DNA of 64,000 nt from Paguma larvata. Taxonomy: Eukaryota > Chordata > Mammalia > Carnivora > Viverridae. The position numbers were made by a program, and so were the translations under genes. The stretch's first letter is position 1; each line of letters begins with the position of its first letter. Location: NCBI GenBank assembly GCA_030068075.1, contig CM057826.1, positions 99,871,804 to 99,935,803 of the forward strand. The letters are read 5' to 3'. The notes beneath the pieces were generated by a model. The model made no database searches. It saw nothing but the letters and a program-made list of their open reading frames with translations, and was not told the origin of the DNA. Shown here piece by piece: positions 54,670-64,000 of the stretch.

Positions 54670-55270
54670 TATACCTACACATCGGCTTTCTGGCCCAGGC
54701 AGTAACTCTATGTTTAACTTCCTGAGCAACTGCAAAACTATTTTACAAAAGGGCTTTACCACTCATTTACAGATCAATTGGGTTGTTTTTTTTATATCCT
54801 TTTATGTGACTTCTTTCACATTGTAGAACGCTTTGGAAATTCCCTCATGCTGTTGCCTTCCTTCTTATCGTTGAATAGTGTTCCATTGTATGGATATACT
54901 GTAATTTGTTTGGCCATTCACTAGTTGATAAACATTCGAGTTGTTTCCAGTTTGGGGCATTTATGAATAAAGCTACTTTATTAAAACATCCTTGTAGACA
55001 TGTTTGTTTAGATACATTTTTGTTACCTTAAGCAGAAATTATTGCACCATAACCTTAGTGTAGGTTGATCTTGATAAGAAACAAACTGGTTTTCAAGGTA
55101 CTCCCATTTTGCACTCCCACCAGCAAGGTATGACTATAAAATAATTCATGTCTTGATAGATCCCTGTCAGCACTCAGTACTTTTAGTCTTTATAATTTTA
55201 GCCAGTCTGGTACATATATATGGTAGTATCTCCTTGTGGTTTTTAATATCATATGTAATTTGAAATGTCA
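54670..55270 (-). mobile_element. Old L1, antisense (continues beyond SINE)
   Basis: 'gttccattgtatggatatac', 'ttcgagttgtttccagtttg', 'tttgcactcccaccagcaag' continue the antisense L1M of 53640-54425. Confidence 0.8.
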
Positions 55271-55289
55271 AGTGATACTTAAAAAAAAA

Positions 55290-56402
55290 AAAGCTGTGGG
55301 AGACTTTTTATTTGTTGTTTTAAACTAAGAGGCTTTCTTAAAAGAGCGGTTTTATATTTACAGAAAAATTTAGTAGAAAGTTCAGAGTTTCCATATATCC
55401 CTCACCATGTCTACCATCCTCGTTTCCCCTATTCCTGGTACCTTGCGTTAGTGTGCCAATGTGGATATGCTATCATTAACCGAAGTCCTAGTTCACCTTA
55501 GGGTTCAGTTTTTGCATTGTATAACATATGGGTTTTGACAAATCTACCAACCAGTGTCATACACAATAGTTTCCCTGCCCTAAAAAAATTCCCTATGTTG
55601 TACGTATTCATCTTTCATTCGCTCCTCCCCTAAACCCTGGCAAACGAGGATTTTTTTCCCATCTCCATAGTATTGATTTATCCAAAATGTTATATCATTG
55701 AAAATATGGAATATGTAGACTTTTCTCAAGATTGGCTTCTTTCACTTAGCAATATTCATGTAAGCTTCCTCCACGTGTTTTCATGGTTTGATAGCTCACT
55801 GCTCTTTACTGATAAACAATATTCCATGTGGAGGTGTACCGCAGCTTATTCACCCATTAACTTAGAGGACTTCTTGGTTATTACGAAAGTCTGATAATTC
55901 ATAACAAAACTGCTATAAGCATTTGTATACAGGTTTTTATATAGGCATAAGTTTGTAACTCATATGGGTAAATACCAAAGAGCATCAGTGGTAGATTGCA
56001 TGGTAAGAACTATTAGTTTTGTAAGAAAATGCTATACTGTCTCTCAAAATATCTGTATCATATTCCATTCCCACCAACATTGAATCAACATTCCTGTTAC
56101 TCAACATCCTCACCAGCATTTGGCGTTTCTAATGTTTCGGATTTTAGCCATGCTACTAGGTTCACAGTGATATCTGTTATTTTAAAATTCCCTATTGACA
56201 GATGATTTTGAGCATCTTTTCATATGCTTATTTGCCATCTGTTTAACTTCTTTGGTGAGACGTCTGTTCAGATATTTTCCTCATTTTTAATTGAGTTGTT
56301 TTATTGCTGAGGTTAAAGTTTATTTGTAAATTTTGAATACCAGTCCTTTATCAGACGTGTTTTGCAAAGATTTTCTCTTAGTATGTGGCTTGTCTTTTTT
56401 TC
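55290..56402 (-). mobile_element. Old L1 (element C), antisense, 3' portion
   Basis: 'acagaaaaatttagtagaaa', 'tgggttttgacaaatctacc', 'ttggcttctttcacttagca', 'cttctttggtgagacgtctg', up to 'tatgtggcttgtctttttt'. The homology stops there and resumes at about 60398, so this element was split by the younger L1 block between. Confidence 0.85.
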
Positions 56403-57065
56403 CATTAAAAAAAAAGTCCAGTATAATATACAGGTTATAATAGTTTCATATCCATTACTCAGTGCTTATCATAATAAGTGTGCTCTTAATCCCCCTTCAC
56501 CTATCATCCCTCCGTCTACCCATCTCACCTCTGGTAACCATTAGTTCATTCTCTATAGTTAAGAGTCTGTTTTGGGGTTTCTTTTTTTGTTTGTTTGTTT
56601 CTTAAATTCCACACATGATTGAGATCATATGGTATTTGTCTTTCTCTCAGTGACTTATTTCTCTTGGCATTGTAGCCTTTATATCCATTCACCTTGTTGC
56701 AATTAGCAAACATTTCACTCTCTATTATGGCTGAGTAATATACATATATAAACACACACATATATATATACATATATATCACATTTTTTATACATTTATC
56801 TATTGATGGACACTTAGATTTCTTCCATAATTTGGCCATTATAAATACTGCTGCAATAAACATAGGGATTCGAATATCTTTTCAAATTAGTGTTTTCCTA
56901 TTCTTTACGTAAATACCCAGTAGTGAAATTACTGGATCATATGGTAATTCTATTTTTAAGTTTTTGAGGAATGCCCACACTGTTTTCCACAGTAGCTGCA
57001 CCAGTTTGCATTTCCATCAACAGGGCATGAGGCGTACTTTTTCTCCACATTCTTGCCAACACTTG
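56403..57065 (-). mobile_element. L1 (element A), antisense, 3' UTR and end of ORF2
   Basis: 3' UTR-like 'atcataataagtgtgctctt' and 'ctggtaaccattagttcatt' are followed by the reversed C-terminus of ORF2. The minus-strand frame 56546-56863 contains MFIAAVFIMAKLWK and CPSIDKCIK, typical of the ORF2 end. A TA/CA microsatellite (about 56740-56780) expanded inside it. Confidence 0.85.
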
Positions 57066-57067
57066 AA

Positions 57068-57423
57068 TTTTTTTTATTTAAAATTTTTAATTCCCATTAG
57101 TTAATATACAGTGTTATATATCAGTTTCAGGTATACAATATAGCAATTCAACAGTTCCATATGTCATCCGGTGCTCATCATGACAAGTGAACTCCTTAAT
57201 CCCAATCACCTATTTCACCCCTCCCACCACCCCACTCTCCCCTGGTAACCATGAGTTTGTTCAAAAATTTCAGAGTCTATTTCTTGATTTCTCTCTCTCT
57301 TGCTAACTCTCTCTTTCCCTTTGCTCATTTGTTTCTTAAATTCCACATGTGAGTGAATCATATGGTAGTTGTCTTTCTCCTACTGACTTATTGTCATACG
57401 TATATGTATACATATATACACAT
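57068..57423 (-). mobile_element. L1 (element B), antisense, 3' end
   Basis: T-rich start, 'ttagttaatatacagtgtta', 'catccggtgctcatcatgac', 'ctcccctggtaaccatgagt': 3' UTR of another carnivore L1 subfamily. It continues after a younger insertion at 57631. Confidence 0.85.
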
Positions 57424-57630
57424 CTTTTTTTTTAATTTTATAATAGTTTATTTTCAAATTGGTTTACATATAACATCCAGTGTTCATCCCAACATGTGCC
57501 CTTTTTAATGCCCATCACCCCCTCTCCCCCCTCCCTCATCCCCCTCACCCTCAGTTTTTTCTTAGTCTTTGAGAGTCTCTTATGTTTTTTCTCCCTCCCT
57601 CTCTGTGTCTTTTTTTTTCTTTCCCCTCTT
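57424..57630 (-). mobile_element. Young L1 3' end, antisense, inside element B
   Basis: Poly(T), 'tttattttcaaattggttta', 'cagtgttcatcccaacatgt', C-rich tract, 'gagtctcttatgttttttct': the reverse complement of the 3' UTR of the L1 at 20654-25069, so the same subfamily. About 205 bp, 5' truncated. Confidence 0.92.
57518..57550 (-). other. G-quadruplex motif (minus strand) of young L1 3' UTR
   Basis: C runs of 5, 5-6, 3, 5 and 3 read as G runs on the minus strand, matching the tract at 24962-24996. Confidence 0.8.
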
Positions 57631-60395
57631 CTTTATCTATTCATCTATTGATGAACATTTGGACTGCTTTCATATCTTGACTATTGTAAACAATGCTGCT
57701 TTAAACATAAGGGTGTACATATTCCTTGAATTCATGTCTTTGTATTCTTTGGGTAAATACCCAGCGGTGTGATTTCTGGGTCATGGGGTAGTTCTATTTT
57801 TAACTTTTTGAGAAAACTCCATATTGCTTTCCACAGTGGCTTCACCAGTTTGCATTCCCACCAATAGTACATGAGGGTTCCTTTTTATCCACAACCTCAC
57901 CAACACCTGTTATTTCTTGTGTTGTTGACTTTAGTCTTTCTGACAAGTATGAGGTTCTATCTCATTGTGGTTTTGATTTGAATTTCTTTGATGATTAGCG
58001 ATATTGAACATTGGCCACCTGAATGTCTTCTTCGGAAAAATGTCCATGGCTTCTACCCATTTTTTGAGAGAGAGACAGAGATAACAAGCAGGAGAGGGGC
58101 AGAGGGAGAGAGAGAATCTCAAGTAGACTCCATGCTGAGCATGGAGTCTGGCACGGGGCTAGATCCCATGACCTTGGTATCATGACCTGAGCCAAAATCA
58201 AGAGTCAGACACTCAACCAACTGAGCTACCCAGGTGCCCTGTGTTCTTTATATATTTTTGATATTAACCCTTTATCAGGTATGTCATTTGCAAATATCTT
58301 CTCCTATTCAGTAGGCTGTCTTTCTGTTTTGTTGATTGTTTCCTTTGCTGTGTAGAAGCTTTAATTTTGATGTAGTTCCAATGATTTATTTTTGCTTTTG
58401 TTTTCCTTGCCTCAGGAAACATCTAGAAAAATGTTGCTATAGCTGATGTTAGAGAAATTCCTACTTGTGTTCTCTTCTAGGATCTTATGGTTTCAGGTCT
58501 CACATTTAGGTGCTTAATCCATTTTGAGTTTATTTTTGTGTATGATGTAAGAAAGTGGTCCAATTTCATTCTTTTGCATGTAACTGTCTAGTTTTCCCAA
58601 CACCATTGTTGAAGAGACATTTTCCCAGTGCATATTCTTGCCTCCTTTGTTGAAGATTAATTGACCATATAATTGTGGGTTTATTTCTGGGTTCTCCATT
58701 GTGTTCTATTGATGTATGTGTTTATTTTTGTACCAGTACCACACTGTTTTGTACCATCTTTGCAGTACATCTTACAATCTGAGATTATGATACCTCTAGT
58801 TTTATTCTTTTTAAAGATTGCTTTGACTATTTGAGGTCTTTCATGGTTCTGTAAAAATTTTAGGATTCTTTGTTCTAGTTCTGTTAAAAATACTGTGTTT
58901 TGACAGAGATCACTTTGAGTAGTATGGACATGTTCTTCCAATACATGACTATGGAAGGTCTTTCCATTTCTTTGTATTGTCTTCAGTTTCTTTTATCGCT
59001 GTTGTAGTTTTCAGAGTACAGGTCATTTACCTCTCCTTGGTTAAAGTTAATTCCTAGGTATTTTATTATTTTTGGTGTGTTCGTAAATGGGATTGGTTTC
59101 TTAATTTCTCTTTCTACTACTTCATTATTAGTATATAGAAATGCAATAGATTTCTGTATATTGATTTTGTTTCTTGTGACTTTACTGAATGCTGGCAGTT
59201 TTTTTTTTTTTCGGTGGAATCTCAAGAGTTTTCTATATATAGTATCATGTCATCTGCAAAGAATTGCATTTTTACTTCTTTCTTACCAATGTGGATGTCT
59301 TTTATTTTTTTTTTTTTTTAATCATATTGCTGTGGCTAGGCCTTCCAGTAGTACTATGTTGAATAAAAGTAGTGAGAGTGGACATCCTTGTCTTGTTCCT
59401 GACATTAGGGGAAAAGCTTTAGTTTTTCACCATTGAGTATGATGTTATCTGTAGGTTTATAATATATGATCTTTATTATGTTTAGGTATACTCCCTCTAA
59501 ACCTACTTCGTTGAGGATTTTTACCATTAATGGACATTATACTTTGTCAAATCTTTTTCTGCACCTTTTGAAATGATCATATAGTTTTTATCCTTTCATG
59601 TGATGCATCACATGGATTTATTTGTGAATATTGAACCATCCTCACCTCCCAGAAATAAATTCCACTTGATCATGGTGAATGATTTTTTTAATGTATTGAT
59701 GGATTTGGTTTGCCAATATTTTTTGAGGACTTTTGCACCTATATTCATTAGAGATATTTGCTTGTAGTTCTCTTCTTTTGTAATGTCTTTAAGTGGTTTC
59801 GGTGTCACAATAATACTGGCTCCAAAGAATGAACTTGGAAGCTTTTCTTCTTCTTCTCTTGTTGCAATAGTTTGAGAAAAATAGGTATCAACTCTTCTTT
59901 AAATGTTTCGTAAATTCACCTGTGAGGTCATCTCATCCTGAAGTTTTATTTGTTGGGAATTTTTTAGGACTGATTCAATCTCATTGCTAGTAATTGGTTT
60001 GTTCAAATTTTCTATTTCTTCCCGATTCAATTTTGGGAGGTTATATGTTTCTAGGATGGTCTCCATTTATTTTTTTGTAGGTTGTCCGATTTGTTGGTAT
60101 AGAATTTTTCATAATATTCTCCTACAATCCTACAAAGTACTAATTTCTGTAGTGCTGGCTGTTTTTTTCTCCACTTTCATTTCTGATTTTGTTTATCTGA
60201 GTCGTTTTTGTGTTCGTTAGGTTTCCTTTCTTTTTTTTTAATTTTTTTATTTTTGATGAGTCTGGCTAAAAGTTTATCAATTTTATTGCTCTTTTCAAAG
60301 AATCAGCTCTCAGTTTCATTAATCTGTTCTATTATTTTTTTAGTTTCTGTTTTGTTTATTTCTCATGTCTTGACTTTTCGTTCTTTAAATAACAA
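57631..60395 (-). mobile_element. L1 (element B), antisense, ORF2 body
   Basis: ORF2 runs from its C-terminus leftmost towards the RT. Minus-strand frames include QLIFNKGGKNMHWENVSSTM (58514-58699), ILKFLQNHERPQI (58681-58941), AFLYTNNEVVEREIKKPIPF (58983-59225) and a pre-RT/RT piece (59608-59808). 60240-60370 matches the region before the RT. Stops and frameshifts throughout. Confidence 0.88.
58058..58239 (-). mobile_element. Older-type SINEC, antisense, inside L1 element B
   Basis: 'tttttgagagagagacagag', 'agtagactccatgctgagca', 'ctagatcccatgaccttggt', 'caaccaactgagctacccag', 'gtgccc'. The body resembles the carnivore-wide type. L1 sequence expected between 'cttctacccattttt' and 'tgttctttatatat' is missing and no target duplication is visible. 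Confidence 0.88.
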
Positions 60396-60397
60396 TG

Positions 60398-61623
60398 TCT
60401 TTGCAGAGTGAAAATTCTGAATTTTAATGGAGGCCCATTTTTTCTTTTTTTTCATGGGTTGTGCATTTGATGTTGTGACTAAAAAGTCATCATAAACCCA
60501 AGGTCATCTGGATTTTCTACTATGTTATCTCCTAAGAGTTTTATAGTTTTCCATTTTTCATTTAAGTCTGTGATCAATTCTGAGTTAACTTCTGTGAAAG
60601 GTATAAGGATATGTTTAGATTCAGTTTTAGCATGTGGATGTTGTTGTTGTTGTTCCTGTACTATTTGTTGAAAAGAATATCTTCCTTCACTGAATTGCTT
60701 TTGCTCCTCTGCTAAAGATCAGTTGACTTTGCATAGGTCTACTTTTGGACTCACCATTTATGTGTCTATTCTTTCACCAGTATCACACTCTCTTCATTAC
60801 TGTAGGTTAAAAGTAAGTCTTGGAGTCAAGTAATGCCAGTTTTCAGATTCTTTTTGCACTGATTTCTTTTCCAGTTATCTGTTGGATCTTCTGCCTTCCC
60901 ACAAAAACTTTAGTAGCAGTTTGATAATATTCACAGAACAACATGCTGAGATTTTGATGAAATTTGAATGAACTTATAGATCAACTTGGAAATAAAAACA
61001 TCTTGATAATATTGAATCTTTCTATACATTTACATAAAATATATCTCCTTTTATTCAGATCTTCAGTTTTAGTTTCCCTCACATAGATCATGTACGTGTT
61101 TTGTTAAATTTGTATGCAAGCATATCATTTTTGTTGTTTCTAATATAAATAGGATTATATTTTTAATTTCAAATTACGGTTGCACTTACATAAAAAAGCA
61201 ACTGACTTTTTTAAATTTTTATTGTGGTTACATAAAAAAGCAACTGACTTTTATATATTAACATTAACAACTTGAACGGAACCTTGCTATAATTATTAGT
61301 TCTGAAAGAGATTATTTGTGTGTGATTATCTGGGATTTTCTACATAGATAATAATGTCATCTGCAAAAAAGACAATTTTATTTGTTCTTTCTTGATTTGT
61401 GTATCTTTTTTTTTCCTTTTCTGTCTCATTCCCTTACCTAGAACTTCTAATATAATGTTGAGTAGGAGTAGTCAGAGCAAAATCTTTGCCTTGTTCCTGA
61501 TCTTAGCAGAAAACATCTAGTTTTGTACACTTTAAGTATGTTTTAGGTTTGTTTTTGTAAATGGTCTTTATCAGGCTGAAGAAATTCCCCTCTGTTTCTA
61601 GTTTCCTGAGAGGTTGTGTGTGT

Positions 61624-61661
<38 letters not shown>

Positions 61662-62900
61662 TGTTAATCGTGAATGGGTGTTGAATTTTAACAAATGCTG
61701 TTTTTGCGTCTATGGATATAATCATATGATTTTTTCCCTTTAGCCTGTTGATGTGATGGATTACATTAATTGTTTTTTGGATACTGAACCAGCCTTGAAA
61801 ATCTGGAATGAATTCTAGTTGGTCATGGTCTATAATTATTTTTATATCATGTTGAATTTGGTTTGTTAATATTTTGTTGAGGATTTTGGTATCTATGTTC
61901 ATGAGAGAGATCACTGTGTTATTTTCCTCTCTTGTAATGTATTTGGTTTCGATATCAGATTAATGCTGGCCTTATAGAACAAGTTAGGAAGTGTACCCTC
62001 TGCCTCCATTTTCTGTGAGATACTGTAGAGAAATGGAATACTGTCTTTTTAAAATGGTTGGTAGAATTCACTAGTGAATCCATCTGAACTAACCACTTTC
62101 TGTACTGGCAAGTTATGATTATTTAATTTCTTGGATATATGCCTACTCAAATTATCTATTTCTTCCTGTTTAAGTTTCTGTAAATTGTATCTTGTAAGGA
62201 ATTGATCCGTCTCATCTAGAATCTCAAATTTGTGAGCATAGAGCTGTTCATTATATTCTTTTTTTATCTTTTAAAGTCTATGGGATCATCAGTAATGTGT
62301 GACATCAAATCTTTCTAACCTTACTAACCTATTTCATTTACATTATTAGTAATCTGTATTTTCAAAGAACCAACTTTGGCTTTGTTGATTTTTTCCATTA
62401 ATTTCCTGTTTTCAATTTCATTGATTTCTGCTCTAATATTTATTATTTCTTTCCTTTTGCTTATGTTAAATTTAATTTGCTTTTATTTCCTGGTTTACTA
62501 TTATGAAAGCTTAGATTATTGATTTTAGATTTTTCTTCTTTTCTAACACATGTATGTGATGCATAAATTTTCCTCTAAGTACTGCTTTCACTGCATCTCA
62601 CCAATTTTGATAAATTGTATTTTAAATTTCATTTAGATCACATTTTTTTTCATTTCCCTTGAAACTCTTTCTTTGATTCATTTGTTATGTAGAAGTGTGG
62701 TTGAATCTTCAAGGGTTTGGGGATTTTCCAGCTATCTTTCTCTTAGTGATTTTTAATTCAATTCCATTATGGTCTGAAGGAATACTTTGTATGATTTCTA
62801 TTATTCTAAATTTGCTAAAGTATATTTTGTAACCCAGAATGTGGTTTATTTTGGTGGATGATATATGTGTGCTTGAGAAAGCAGAGTAAATGCTAGGTAA
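60398..62900 (-). mobile_element. Old L1 (element C), antisense, ORF2 portion
   Basis: Picks up where 56402 stops ('catgggttgtgcatttgatg', 'aacccaaggtcatctggatt'). It continues through reversed ORF2 into the endonuclease-side region ('ttccattatggtctgaagga' near 62760). The minus-strand frame 61543-61914 holds an RT piece ([43 protein letters not shown]) ended by an AC-repeat-encoded tail. Confidence 0.85.
61616..61664. repeat. (GT)n microsatellite, imperfect
   Basis: GT run with interruptions inside the old L1 RT region. Confidence 0.95.
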
Positions 62901-63000
62901 ATTGCTAGGTAAATGTATAGCTCAATAAATTTTTCCAAACTTTTACTCATGTAACCATGATCTAGACGATGAAACAGAACATTACTAAGAATTTGCTGGC
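62901..63000 (-). mobile_element. Old L1 3' UTR fragment, antisense
   Basis: 'atagctcaataaatttttcc', 'ctcatgtaaccatgatctag', 'gaaacagaacattactaaga' fit a common L1M 3' UTR motif, separate from element C. Confidence 0.55.
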
Positions 63001-63550
63001 AATTATATTAAGTTCACTATGTACTATCATAACTTCTCTGGTATGGTCATTGTGCACAATATGTGGGGGGGGATATATAAAGAGGAAAGTTGGTGGCACA
63101 AACTACAACCCCATTGCTACACTGGCTCTCAAAGGTGTAATGGAGTTCATTGTCTTCATCCTATATGACAAAGTCACAATACCCTCTCAGCTAGTGAAAA
63201 CTGTCAGCCTATTGACTTGCCTGATGCTCACTGGTTACCATGCTTGTCAGTCCATTGTTGTAATATCCCACTTACAGGTAAACTGAGCATGGGACATCCA
63301 CGAGATGACCCACTGGATCTCCTCAGTTCCAAAATGGAGCCTCTCTACCACTATGTAACAGCAAAATTTATCTCCTCTTGATAATCAGAATCAATTGCCC
63401 CTGCCAAGATGGCAGCTCTTTCCTTTGCCTATCAATATGAGAAACTCCAAATTACCCAAGTTGTATTGGGGGAGGGAGAGTTTGCCAGTTAGTATCTGTA
63501 GTTTTATGTTTAGTGGGATTCTTTTGTGATACATGGCCTCTAGAGATCTT
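63001..63550. other. Unique DNA
   Basis: Not recognised. The 105-residue frame 62969-63286 begins in the L1 fragment and has a hydrophobic, low-information composition; not called as a gene. Confidence 0.35.
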
Positions 63551-63735
63551 TCCAATATGGAAACCACTAGCCCTGTGTAGATATTTCATTTTAAATTAAG
63601 TTAAAATTAAATTTCTTGGTCACACTAGCTATATTTCATCTGCACTATAGCCACATGTGGTTACTGGTTACCATATTAGAAAGTTCAAAACATTTTTATC
63701 ATCGCAGAAAATTCTATCAGAAAGTACTACTCTAG
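63551..63735. mobile_element. hAT-like MITE fragment
   Basis: 'ccaatatggaaaccactagc', 'gccacatgtggttactggtt', 'accatattagaaagttcaaa' belong to a common mammalian MITE whose two ends are partly complementary ('atatggaaaccactag' and 'tggttaccatat'). Confidence 0.55.
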
Positions 63736-64000
63736 ACTCATATATTTTACTAATTGGGGACAGAGTAATATAATGGCTATTGATATGAATTTTATCCTAA
63801 ATTTTATGTATATAAATATATATATTGATGGCACCTCAATATCAGAGTGTCATCTCTAATTAGGCACTTTAGTGGTGCTTTCAAGAAGCAATTCTAATGT
63901 CCTCTCAGGCTGACCATTTGTGGGCTATGTTATATGTAGTAGGAAAAATGGATCAAATGGTCACAGGCCTTTGGCTATCTCCCTCACCATAAAATGACTC
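63736..64000. other. Unique AT-rich DNA
   Basis: No repeat or gene recognised up to the end of the window. Confidence 0.35.

Noticed and set aside
61503..61694. His/Thr-repeat peptide
   Set aside because: Encoded by the antisense of the GT microsatellite inside an old L1.
62969..63286. 105-residue hydrophobic frame as a possible membrane protein
   Set aside because: It starts in an L1 3' fragment, and AT-rich DNA readily gives hydrophobic residues; no supporting signals.

Overview
This window is non-coding nuclear DNA from a carnivoran, most probably a felid. The main evidence is 21 copies of the tRNA-derived carnivore SINE (SINEC). Most carry the cat-type body (head 'cctgggtggctcagt', a 'gagcctggagcctgctt' core, a CT-rich stretch, and an 'aataaataaacattaaa' tail). 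Two look like the older type shared with caniforms. L1 3' ends of carnivore type ('gttgggatgaacactgggtgt') support the same assignment. No bacterial or viral gene organisation, CRISPR array, rRNA or genuine tRNA gene was seen. No protein-coding gene could be supported. The longest open frames are pieces of LINE-1 or lie inside other repeats. One 86-bp stretch on the minus strand (38398-38483) has exon-like splice signals and is offered only as a candidate.

Layout: 1-4 kb holds a MER5-like MITE, a SINE and decayed antisense L1 with two SINEs in it. 4-14.9 kb is unique DNA sprinkled with SINEs, MIR and L2 fragments, two Tigger-like DNA transposons, a 21-unit TG microsatellite and two MaLR LTRs, one of which holds a 231-bp foreign insertion. 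14.9-18.8 kb is an unidentified block that ends, on the minus strand, in AATAAA plus poly(A). It contains a second copy of the 231-bp insertion. 20.0-20.5 kb is an old L1 3' end, and 20.65-25.07 kb is a sense-strand L1 with a perfect 13-bp target-site duplication. That L1 has an intact endonuclease frame, but its reverse-transcriptase catalytic motif and its C-terminal domain are deleted.

25-53 kb alternates unique stretches with SINEs, MIR, L2, hAT-type MITEs (including three in a row at 37.7-38.3 kb) and two copies of an ancient ~900-bp repeat. 53.6-63.0 kb is a stack of nested L1s, all antisense: an old L1 is split by about 4 kb of younger L1, which is itself interrupted by a still younger L1 3' end and by a SINE. 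The last kilobase is unique sequence plus one hAT-like fragment.

There is no operon or pathway here; the organisation is that of retrotransposon accumulation in gene-poor or intronic DNA. I did not find a convincing new biological system. The items most worth checking are the EN-only L1 copy, the shared 231-bp segment with its poly(A)-ended parent block, the candidate exon, and the long repeat-poor stretches. Repeat family names come from recognising consensus sequences by eye; boundaries are approximate unless target-site duplications are given.
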